A stretch of DNA of 8,074 bases from Bacteroidota bacterium (lineage in GTDB: Bacteria; Bacteroidota; Ignavibacteria; Kapaibacteriales; Kapaibacteriaceae): NCBI GenBank assembly GCA_003488525.1, contig DNLG01000012.1, positions 1 through 8,074 of the forward strand, written 5' to 3'. The first letter of the stretch is position 1; each line of letters starts with the position of its first letter. Shown here one piece after another: positions 1 to 6,188 of the stretch. The position numbers and the translations under genes are program-made. Under the pieces are notes generated by a model. The model ran no database searches. It saw only the letters and a list, made by a program, of their open reading frames with translations, and was not told the origin of the DNA.

Positions 1-73
1 CAAATATTCCTCGCACGCCACAGCGTGGTCGGGCGAATTGCGAAACTGCACGTCTTGTTTTACTCACCTGTAT

Positions 74-77
74 AGGA
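74..77 (+). promoter_or_regulatory. Ribosome binding site that sets the first gene's start
   Basis: AGGA lies 7 bases before the ATG at 85. A GTG codon sits directly before that ATG (82-84) and is in frame, but the spacing favours the ATG. The 73 bases upstream hold no readable gene end and no convincing promoter; only a 5-bp stem with a CACA loop (14-27) is visible there. Confidence 0.55.
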
Positions 78-84
78 TCGCGTG

Positions 85-720
85 ATGTCAACTACACTCC
101 CCACTCCGCATAACGTAATCGCCGCCTGCATTTATGCTCTAGTTCTAATGCTTTCTTTGGGCCATGAACTTAAAGCGCAGGGGGCGTGCAGCTGTCAAGT
201 CACAGAAGAGTTGAAAACGCTGGATATCTGCATTGACAACAACACGTACAACGTTACAGTATTCGGATGCAGCCAGGTAGCTTACGCTGCGCCTCTGTTG
301 CCGGCAACATGTTCAGGCTTGCTGCAGAACCAGTTAACCACGATTCGTCGCGTGTGCTTTAATGGGGCTAAACCTACTGCCATTGATGCAATGAAGACGT
401 TTAGTGCCATTTTCTGTACGATGAGACCGGTGAATAATGACAGCTCTTGGAACGGAGGAGTTATACCACCCAGTGTAGATGCGATTTGGTGTTGGACTGT
501 GTCTACCCCCAAGTGCGTCACAATTAATCAATCCACAGGATGCATTGTTGCCTGTGGTGATAAATGCTGCAGGTATGAAATGCGTTGGAGGCAAACTGCT
601 GATGGGCCTTACCTGATACAGGAATGGCATTGCTCAGTGGGTACTAACTGTGCGCAAAGTCCATGCGAAGAACTCGAAACCTGCCCGAAACGGGAAAACT
701 GCTGCACGAGGGACGAATAA
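85..720 (+). CDS. Secreted cysteine-rich protein of unknown function
   Basis: This encodes a 211-residue protein that I do not recognise as any named family. Residues 11-26 form a hydrophobic segment followed by L-K-A-Q, which reads as a signal peptide cut near residue 31. The n-region before it lacks Lys and Arg, which is slightly unusual. The mature part (about 180 residues) contains 19 cysteines, including one CxC near its start and two CC pairs, the last only a few residues from the C-terminus. That density implies a disulfide-stabilised or metal-binding exported protein; this is inferred from composition only. There is no T9SS-type C-terminal domain and no later membrane segment. The gene runs in the same direction as the large secreted protein 83 bases downstream, with a strong hairpin between them. 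Its codon use is less GC-biased than that of ppsA and the kinase gene, as expected for an accessory gene. That it is a real gene is supported by the signal peptide, the AGGA site and the non-random cysteines. Confidence 0.75.
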   Translation: MSTTLPTPHNVIAACIYALVLMLSLGHELKAQGACSCQVTEELKTLDICIDNNTYNVTVFGCSQVAYAAPLLPATCSGLLQNQLTTIRRVCFNGAKPTAIDAMKTFSAIFCTMRPVNNDSSWNGGVIPPSVDAIWCWTVSTPKCVTINQSTGCIVACGDKCCRYEMRWRQTADGPYLIQEWHCSVGTNCAQSPCEELETCPKRENCCTRDE

Positions 721-735
721 TATGACATTGCTAGA

Positions 736-763
736 TCTGGCGGCGTCCCCATGCGCCGCCGGA
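736..763 (+). terminator. GC-rich hairpin between the two secreted-protein genes
   Basis: A seven-pair all-GC stem (739-745 with 754-760) has an 8-base loop and is extended by three more pairs, one of them a G-T wobble, to 736-763. It starts 16 bases after the stop codon at 718-720. No T-run follows, so it is not a textbook Rho-independent terminator. It may instead be a weak terminator, a Rho-stop-associated hairpin or an mRNA 3' stabiliser. The stem is clearly visible; its role is inferred. Confidence 0.45.
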
Positions 764-803
764 GTCAGACGAGCCCAATAGTTACCATCGAAGAAAGTCA
801 CGA

Positions 804-3365
804 ATGATTAAAGTTCAGCCACTTCGCCGGATGATGCCATTGCTAATGCGCGCCGTAGCTCTTGCATGTGCGACCATTGCGGCTCTCGGCCAACCACGAG
901 CGCCAATAGCTATCTACTGTGAGCGCGGAGATCCTTTGCGGATGATAACGACGCCAACAATGTTTAATGGCAGTGGGTCTGTCGTTTTTGAAGTGCGCGG
1001 ACGTGGACTCTTCATTGTAGATACCGCTGCATGGCTGGCCCGGCAAGTACCCGGTATACCACAGATGGCCGACTATGAGTTCTCAACATTCGTCAGGCGC
1101 GCGGCTGGCGGAGTGGCATGTCAGCAGAAGGGCAATGCTGGAACTCGCCTGTGGAAGTTCGATGAGCATCTGCGCGTCTGGAGTGATACACTGCCGTTTA
1201 GAGTAGATACATTGAACATGTATCCTGCAATAATGGGGTACACGGACAATACCGCACTGATGAGTGTGTCCGTACCATCGCTGAACCCGCCCCTTCAGAA
1301 AATGTGCGCATCCTTTGATGGTTGTGATTCCTGGCCGCTGATCACCGACGAGCAGCTGAATACTCAGGGCGAGGGCTTTACGCCAGTACAGAATGACGGC
1401 ATCGGAGGGTTTTGGCTGAGGGCATCAGGGGCAGAATGGTATATGATTCTGCATCCCCTTGCTCGAGGTTTTGATGATAACCAAGCTGCTCAGACGCCAA
1501 TCAGGAGAGATGGGCGCAATCCGGGTTCCATCCAGAAGGCCTTTACTGATAACGATTCAATTATTTGGATACGCAGAGCGGCTGGAACAACATATCTGGG
1601 GGTCGGTGCTCTGGGAGACACTGTTGTGGCCTCACTCTCATCAACTATTACAACTGCCGAAGGGCGCACGATATCAGTTACTGGGAGAAGTCAGTTAGTG
1701 AACACAGCTACCAAGCGCGTTTTCCTCATCGACTCCGCGACCTCAGTATATGAATACCGAAGTGGGCGGTGGCATATAGTAGATACGCTGAAACACGTAC
1801 GTTCGCGTTTTGATAGTCCAGTGTATAGCAAGGAGATTGCCTACTACCGTGCTCGGGTGGATGAGCGCACCAGCGGCTTCGTTGTGCTACACTTAGCAGA
1901 CTCTTTAATTCAGGAGCTGCGCATCGAGGACTATTATGGCGCAGGTATAACCCGTGTTGAATTCCCCGCTCCGCATCCAAGTTTGATCAGTACCTACATA
2001 CCGGGCGACAGACCGCTGGTCACACTTTCATCCGGCCGCGGCTACGTGCTGAATTCTGTGCTTCGGGATTTTGAAGAATGTGCGCCGTTACCAATGCTCT
2101 ATGGAATTGGTGGTACTGCGCAAGATGGCCTGCGTCCGCTGATTGCATCTTACCACGGCTATCTGGTGCGTCCTGAGGGTTCTGGCGTAGGGCGGTTGGT
2201 ATCATCTGTGGTGAGTGGATACCATGGAGTCACTGACCCCGCGGTTGGCCCCATTCCCACGTGGCTCACAACGCGCGGGCTGCTGACGCCTGCGGTAAGC
2301 AGCGCGGAGATCTTGTTCCCCGGCAACATGCTGCGGCAGTTTGACAGACAGGGTAGATTCATAGGCGTATTGGACCAAGAGCCGTCCACCTGTGCATTGC
2401 GCGTCAACACGGAAAACATCTTGATCGGCAATGGTACTACAGTTCGGCGTTGGCGGAGCGGTCGAATGATTGACAGCACTGACGTAAGAAGTCAGTTGAC
2501 ACAAGGTGATACAATCGGCTCGGGGTTCTTTAGCTCGCTGATACTTTCCGAAAACTCTGCTGTAGTGGGCTTTGTGAGCGGTCTGCATGTGCTTGATTCA
2601 GAAAGCCAAGATGTTCATGGGTTCCTGTGCGGTGGGATTGTGCGCAGCACCGACGGCGGCCAAAGCTGGACTCCAGTTACTTTGCCGCATACGGACCCCT
2701 ACTTCCTGGGTACAGTGGCAGCAGATAACGGTGTACTGATCGCCAGTTATACAACACTCGTCAGAGACACGATGAAAATGAAACACCCTTTCGAAAGAGT
2801 CCGTTTAAACGAGGAGCTCTATACCACCATGCAAGACTGCCATATCATACGGTCGGCCGATGGAGGTCTTACGTGGCAGATCGTGTTCTCACGGCCAATG
2901 AACGCAGGATTTCGGTTTTTGGGTGGCTCTGGGGTGCTGCTGAAAAATGGCAGGCTGCTTATCAATGGCATTGACGGAGTAATGGAGAGTCTGGATAATG
3001 GGATGACATGGGACTTTCATGAAACAGGTTTCATAGAGCCCACAAACGTGATATCGCTCTTTACTGATGAAGAAGCCCAAGACGTCTACTACTGCACACC
3101 AAGGGGTGTTTTTAAAAGTCAGCTAACAACATCAGTTCACCTTGACGATCACAGTGGTGTTGGGAATGCCAAGCTTATGGCGCGCTCGTGGTTCGAGCAT
3201 CAGGCATTCTGGACGAAGGACGGGATGCATTGCTGCAGCATAACTGATGTCATCGGAGTAACAAGATCGCCTGAGATTGCACCCCTGCCGGGAATCTACA
3301 GAGTACACCTGAGTGGCCAGAACGGAACGACTTCCGAAACAATCCTGGTTACACCAGAGAAATAG
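804..3365 (+). CDS. Secreted Asp-box beta-propeller protein with T9SS-like C-terminal domain
   Basis: This encodes an 853-residue exported protein. An Arg-containing n-region and a hydrophobic segment (about residues 12-28) end in A-L-G before Q-P, giving a signal peptide. Three Asp-box motifs (S-x-D-x-G-x-[TS]-W) start at residues 615 (STDGGQSW), 684 (SADGGLTW) and 729 (SLDNGMTW). They mark blades of a beta-propeller as in BNR/sialidase-like and sortilin/YCF48-like proteins. Earlier blade-like elements recur at 318-323 (YRSGRW) and 550-555 (WRSGRM), so the propeller fold may extend through most of the protein. No sialidase catalytic set is recognisable, so no enzyme activity is claimed. The last 80 or so residues (TDVIGVT, then PGIYRVHL at 829) match the shape of the type IX secretion C-terminal sorting domain: a D-x-x-G turn, then P-G-x-Y and alternating hydrophobic strands. 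I infer outer-membrane export and surface attachment or release. The start at 804 has an AG-rich stretch (790-797) as a weak ribosome site; ATG at 831 is possible but would shorten the signal n-region. A terminator-like hairpin follows the stop. Confidence 0.82.
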   Translation: MIKVQPLRRMMPLLMRAVALACATIAALGQPRAPIAIYCERGDPLRMITTPTMFNGSGSVVFEVRGRGLFIVDTAAWLARQVPGIPQMADYEFSTFVRRAAGGVACQQKGNAGTRLWKFDEHLRVWSDTLPFRVDTLNMYPAIMGYTDNTALMSVSVPSLNPPLQKMCASFDGCDSWPLITDEQLNTQGEGFTPVQNDGIGGFWLRASGAEWYMILHPLARGFDDNQAAQTPIRRDGRNPGSIQKAFTDNDSIIWIRRAAGTTYLGVGALGDTVVASLSSTITTAEGRTISVTGRSQLVNTATKRVFLIDSATSVYEYRSGRWHIVDTLKHVRSRFDSPVYSKEIAYYRARVDERTSGFVVLHLADSLIQELRIEDYYGAGITRVEFPAPHPSLISTYIPGDRPLVTLSSGRGYVLNSVLRDFEECAPLPMLYGIGGTAQDGLRPLIASYHGYLVRPEGSGVGRLVSSVVSGYHGVTDPAVGPIPTWLTTRGLLTPAVSSAEILFPGNMLRQFDRQGRFIGVLDQEPSTCALRVNTENILIGNGTTVRRWRSGRMIDSTDVRSQLTQGDTIGSGFFSSLILSENSAVVGFVSGLHVLDSESQDVHGFLCGGIVRSTDGGQSWTPVTLPHTDPYFLGTVAADNGVLIASYTTLVRDTMKMKHPFERVRLNEELYTTMQDCHIIRSADGGLTWQIVFSRPMNAGFRFLGGSGVLLKNGRLLINGIDGVMESLDNGMTWDFHETGFIEPTNVISLFTDEEAQDVYYCTPRGVFKSQLTTSVHLDDHSGVGNAKLMARSWFEHQAFWTKDGMHCCSITDVIGVTRSPEIAPLPGIYRVHLSGQNGTTSETILVTPEK

Positions 3366-3392
3366 TGTTGTAATCGCCAAGTCTTTTTTGCT

Positions 3393-3430
3393 CGCAAAGC
3401 CCCCTGACATAACTGTCTCGGGGCTTTGTG
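3393..3430 (+). terminator. Probable transcription terminator hairpin
   Basis: CAAAGCCCC (3395-3403) pairs perfectly with GGGGCTTTG (3420-3428), and outer pairs can extend the stem to 3393/3430. Within the loop, GACA (3406-3409) pairs with TGTC (3414-3417), so the whole element folds as one long hairpin with a two-by-two internal mismatch. It begins 28 bases after the propeller gene's stop codon. The plus-strand T-run after it is weak (CTTTGTGCGTTT), while a six-T run lies before it (3384-3389). It could therefore also act on minus-strand transcripts. It separates the secreted-protein genes from ppsA. Confidence 0.65.
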
Positions 3431-3506
3431 CGTTTACATCCCATGCGACACTTCCGCCCTGACGCCCGTCATGGTATCGCGAGACACAGTGCTCTATTAT
3501 CGCAGC

Positions 3507-3511
3507 GGAGG
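3507..3511 (+). promoter_or_regulatory. Ribosome binding site of ppsA
   Basis: A perfect GGAGG sits 7 bases before the ATG at 3519 and decides the start. Two upstream in-frame candidates are worse: TTG at 3426 lies inside the stem of the preceding hairpin, and ATG at 3471 has no comparable site and adds residues unlike the family's N-terminus. Confidence 0.85.
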
Positions 3512-3518
3512 TGTTAGG

Positions 3519-5855
3519 ATGAGCTACTGCGTGCCGCTGAGCAGCGTAACGATGAAGGATCTCGACAGCGTGGGCGGCAAGAACGCCTCGCTTGGAGAGA
3601 TGATGAATACTCTTACAAGTGCAGGAATCCGAGTGCCGGATGGTTTTGCAGTGACGGTTCGGGCGTATCGAGACTTTATTGGATCGGACGGTCTGACCGA
3701 CAGCTTGCGCCAGGCACTTGCGAGCTTGAATACACGGACGCTGGGGAACCTGACTGAGGTGGCCCATCAGTGTCAGGAAGTCATCAGCAAAGGCGTACTT
3801 CCCGATGAGGTCTCCAGGCAGATCGTCCGCGCCTACCATGCCATGCGCACGGGTACGGATGACGCGCTCGTTGCCGTACGAAGCAGTGCAACGGCCGAGG
3901 ACCTGCCGACGGCAAGCTTTGCCGGACAGCATGATTCGTTTCTCGATGTCACAGGTGCTTCGGATCTGCTGGATGCCGTCAAGAAGTGTTATCGCTCGGC
4001 ATTCAATGCACGAGCCATCAAGTACAGGATCGATCATCACGTCGATCATCTTGCTCTGGGCATCTCCGTGGGCGTCCAACAGATGATCCGCACAGACTCC
4101 GGCAGCGCTGGCGTGGGCTTTACGATCGAGCCGGAATCAGGCTCCAGAAATGTGGTGTACCTGACCTCAACATGGGGTCCGGGCGAGCAGATCGTCCAGG
4201 GCCTGGTTACCCCCGACGAGATCATGATGTTCAAGCAGGCGCTCGCCGACCACAAGCAGAGCATCATCCGGCGCCGTCTGGGACGTAATGAACTCTCACG
4301 CGAAACTTCTCGCATCGGAATGTCGATCACCGACGAGCACGCTGAATGCATCGGACGCTGGTGTCTGGCCATCGAAGATCACTACGGCATGCCGATGGAC
4401 GTTGAGTGGGCACGTGACGGAATCACCGATCAGCTGTTTGTGGTGCAGGCCCGACCCGAGACGGTACATGGTCGTGCAGCCGAGCTTGTCGAGCAGGAGA
4501 TCCACCTTGCAAGCCATCCGCCCCCTATCCTGCGCGGCATCGCCGTTGGACGTGGCATCGCCAGCGGAACGGTGCGCATTGTCAGGGGGCTGGCAGATGC
4601 CCCCCGCGTGCAGAAGGGCGATGTGATCGTAGCCGAAACGACAAACCCCGATTGGAACGCGATGCTCCGCAACGCCTCGTGCATCGTCACCTCCAGAGGC
4701 GGACGCACCAGTCATGCCTCGATCGTGGCGCGCGAACTCGGCATCCATGCCGTGGTCGGTACGGGTGATGCAACGACTCGACTGACCGATGGACAGACCA
4801 TCACCGTGGTCTGTGAAGGGGGCGATGCAGGCGAGGTCTTTGATGGCCATCTCGACTGGCATATCGAGTCCATTCGACTTGCCGATCTGCCTCGTACGCG
4901 CACAAAGCCCATGCTCATCCTTGCCGATCCCGACAAGGCATTCCGGCTGTCCCGATATCCTTCCGCCGGTGTGGGACTGATGCGCATGGAGTTTGCCATC
5001 GCCAATACCATCGGTATTCACCCCATGGCGCTCGTACACCCTGAAAAGGTCACCGATGGCGCGGAGCGCAATCTGATCGAGTCGGCGACGGCAGACTATG
5101 ATGATAAACGACGGTACTTTATTGATGCGCTCGGCGAAGCCATTTCCATGGTTGCGGCGGCATTCTACCCTCGACCCGTGATCGTGCGCATGAGTGACTT
5201 CAAGACCAACGAGTACGCCCGGCTCGCCGGTGGCGGCGACTTTGAACCTGTCGAAGAAAATCCGATGCTCGGATTCCGAGGAGCTTCACGCTACTATCAC
5301 CCGAACTACCAAGCTGGGTTCCTCATGGAATGTCAGGCTCTTCGCATAGCACGCGATGAGAGGGGGCTTACCAACATCGTCGTGATGATCCCGTTCTGCA
5401 GAACGGTTGACGAAGCGCGTAGGGTGATCGAGACCATGGCGCAGGCAGGACTGGTGCGAGGACGCAATGGTCTGCAGGTATACGTCATGGCAGAGATCCC
5501 GAGCAATGTCATCCTCGCCGAACAGTTTGCCGCCGTGGTCGATGGATTTTCCATCGGCTCCAACGATCTTACGCAGTTGGTGCTTGGTGTCGATCGTGAC
5601 TCGGATGTGCTCAGCCCCCTGTTCGACGAACGCGATCCTGCCGTCATCTCAATGCTCGCCGAGATGATCAGCCGAGCCAAACGCAGCGGACGTCCCATTG
5701 GCCTGTGCGGTCAGGCCCCGAGCGACCATCCCGAGTTTGCCCGGTTCCTCGTTGAACAACGCATCGACAGTATCTCGTTTACGCCCGATGCACTCATCAA
5801 TGGCATTCGCAATATCAAAGCAGCCGAGGGGTCGAGTCCGGCCCGTCATCACTGA
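3519..5855 (+). CDS. ppsA: Phosphoenolpyruvate synthase (pyruvate, water dikinase)
   Basis: This cytoplasmic enzyme converts pyruvate, ATP and water to phosphoenolpyruvate, AMP and phosphate, feeding gluconeogenesis from pyruvate or lactate. The 778-residue product is close to the 792 residues of E. coli PpsA and has the same domain order. The N-terminal nucleotide-binding domain carries VGGKNASLGEM and VRSSATAEDLPTASFAGQ, and ends with MDVEWARDG and VQARPETV. The central swivelling phosphohistidine domain carries GGRTSHASIVARELG, with the phosphoacceptor His at residue 399. The C-terminal PEP/pyruvate barrel carries SDFKTNEYARLAGG, EENPMLGFRGASRYY, IPSNVILAEQF and IGSNDLTQLVLGVDRDS. It also has LCGQAPSDHPEFA with the active-site Cys at residue 730. 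No key residue appears missing. The gene stands alone between a terminator-like hairpin and a gap; its last 41 bases overlap a possible minus-strand gene. No clear promoter was found. Pyruvate phosphate dikinase is excluded by length and by the PpsA-specific motifs. Confidence 0.97.
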   Translation: MSYCVPLSSVTMKDLDSVGGKNASLGEMMNTLTSAGIRVPDGFAVTVRAYRDFIGSDGLTDSLRQALASLNTRTLGNLTEVAHQCQEVISKGVLPDEVSRQIVRAYHAMRTGTDDALVAVRSSATAEDLPTASFAGQHDSFLDVTGASDLLDAVKKCYRSAFNARAIKYRIDHHVDHLALGISVGVQQMIRTDSGSAGVGFTIEPESGSRNVVYLTSTWGPGEQIVQGLVTPDEIMMFKQALADHKQSIIRRRLGRNELSRETSRIGMSITDEHAECIGRWCLAIEDHYGMPMDVEWARDGITDQLFVVQARPETVHGRAAELVEQEIHLASHPPPILRGIAVGRGIASGTVRIVRGLADAPRVQKGDVIVAETTNPDWNAMLRNASCIVTSRGGRTSHASIVARELGIHAVVGTGDATTRLTDGQTITVVCEGGDAGEVFDGHLDWHIESIRLADLPRTRTKPMLILADPDKAFRLSRYPSAGVGLMRMEFAIANTIGIHPMALVHPEKVTDGAERNLIESATADYDDKRRYFIDALGEAISMVAAAFYPRPVIVRMSDFKTNEYARLAGGGDFEPVEENPMLGFRGASRYYHPNYQAGFLMECQALRIARDERGLTNIVVMIPFCRTVDEARRVIETMAQAGLVRGRNGLQVYVMAEIPSNVILAEQFAAVVDGFSIGSNDLTQLVLGVDRDSDVLSPLFDERDPAVISMLAEMISRAKRSGRPIGLCGQAPSDHPEFARFLVEQRIDSISFTPDALINGIRNIKAAEGSSPARHH

Positions 5856-6090
5856 GGTCGCCTACACGCACAGGCTCCAGCGCATCAACGATCTGCCCAC
5901 TTTGGGCCGGGTAGATAACGCGTGCGCCGGTGCTGATGATCCAGTAGGTGCCATGGTCTGTGGCGTCATTGACATCATAGGTGATCAACTCGCCGATATC
6001 GATCGAGACCTGCCCGGTTGGTTGACCTGTTAATTGATCAATGACGTTCCCGGTGCTGCTCAGCAATACGCTGTCTGTGCGCGTCATCAT
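5815..6090 (-). CDS. Possible small acidic protein, convergent with ppsA
   Basis: I do not recognise this protein. Read on the minus strand from ATG at 6090, it gives 91 residues with no Lys, 4 Arg and 13 Asp or Glu, so it is strongly acidic. Its codons (many ATC, ACC, GGC, GAT, GTC) resemble those of ppsA and the kinase gene, and the residue pattern (VSIDIGELITYDV, GTYWIISTGARVIYPA) looks like beta strands of a small folded domain. No signal peptide or membrane segment is visible. The open frame continues upstream to ATG codons at 6195 and 6234, but those starts would run into the kinase gene. The 6090 start leaves a 98-base divergent gap for promoters, although its ribosome site is weak (only AGG nearby). 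The 3' end overlaps the ppsA 3' end by 41 bases. It could instead be a chance open frame or a decayed gene remnant. Confidence 0.42.
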   Translation of the reverse strand: MMTRTDSVLLSSTGNVIDQLTGQPTGQVSIDIGELITYDVNDATDHGTYWIISTGARVIYPAQSGQIVDALEPVRVGDLSDDGPDSTPRLL

Positions 6091-6188
6091 GGAACCTGTA
6101 GAATATGTGTCTGACGTGACGATGTGCTTTGTAAGGGGCGAATATCGATAGATTGTCGGTGCTATCAACCACGAGAGTCTCAGCGGAT
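5856..6188. other. Gap between ppsA and the kinase gene
   Basis: No plus-strand gene is supportable in these 333 bases. They contain most of the possible minus-strand gene described separately. I see no Rho-independent terminator after ppsA and no RNA gene. Short self-complementary sites (CGATATCG near 5994 and TTGATCAA near 6034) are compatible with chance. The stretch 6091-6188 would have to carry the promoter of the kinase gene and, if the minus-strand gene is real, that gene's promoter too. Only weak candidates are visible there. Confidence 0.5.

Noticed and set aside
14..27. Short inverted repeat CACGC-CACA-GCGTG near the window start
   Set aside because: Only five pairs, no T-run and no neighbouring gene end visible; expected by chance.
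118..129. Lipobox-like I-A-A-C in the first protein
   Set aside because: No positive charge precedes it and the hydrophobic stretch continues after the Cys, so a lipoprotein signal is unlikely; a cut near residue 31 fits better.
1686..2497. Exact 11-base repeat AGAAGTCAGTT at 1686-1696 and 2487-2497
   Set aside because: Both copies encode R-S-Q-L in the propeller protein and there is no longer flanking identity; it is explained by similar blades or chance.
3495..3500. TATTAT as a -10 box for ppsA
   Set aside because: No acceptable -35 box lies upstream, and transcription would start at the ribosome binding site.
3426..3518. Upstream in-frame starts for ppsA (TTG at 3426, ATG at 3471)
   Set aside because: The first lies in the hairpin stem and the second lacks a ribosome site; GGAGG before 3519 is far better.
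3132..4079. Long minus-strand open frame spanning the propeller gene end and ppsA start
   Set aside because: It crosses a terminator hairpin and two well-supported genes, and its protein has no recognisable motif; a shadow frame.
4296..5039. Minus-strand open frame of about 250 codons inside ppsA
   Set aside because: It lies fully antisense to a conserved part of ppsA; GC-rich codon use explains the open frame.
6139..6168. Minus-strand TTGATA-N18-TATTCG as a promoter for the small antisense gene, and plus-strand TTTG-N17-TAGATTGT for the kinase gene
   Set aside because: The matches to the sigma-70 and Bacteroidota-type consensus sequences are too weak to call, though the positions would be sensible.
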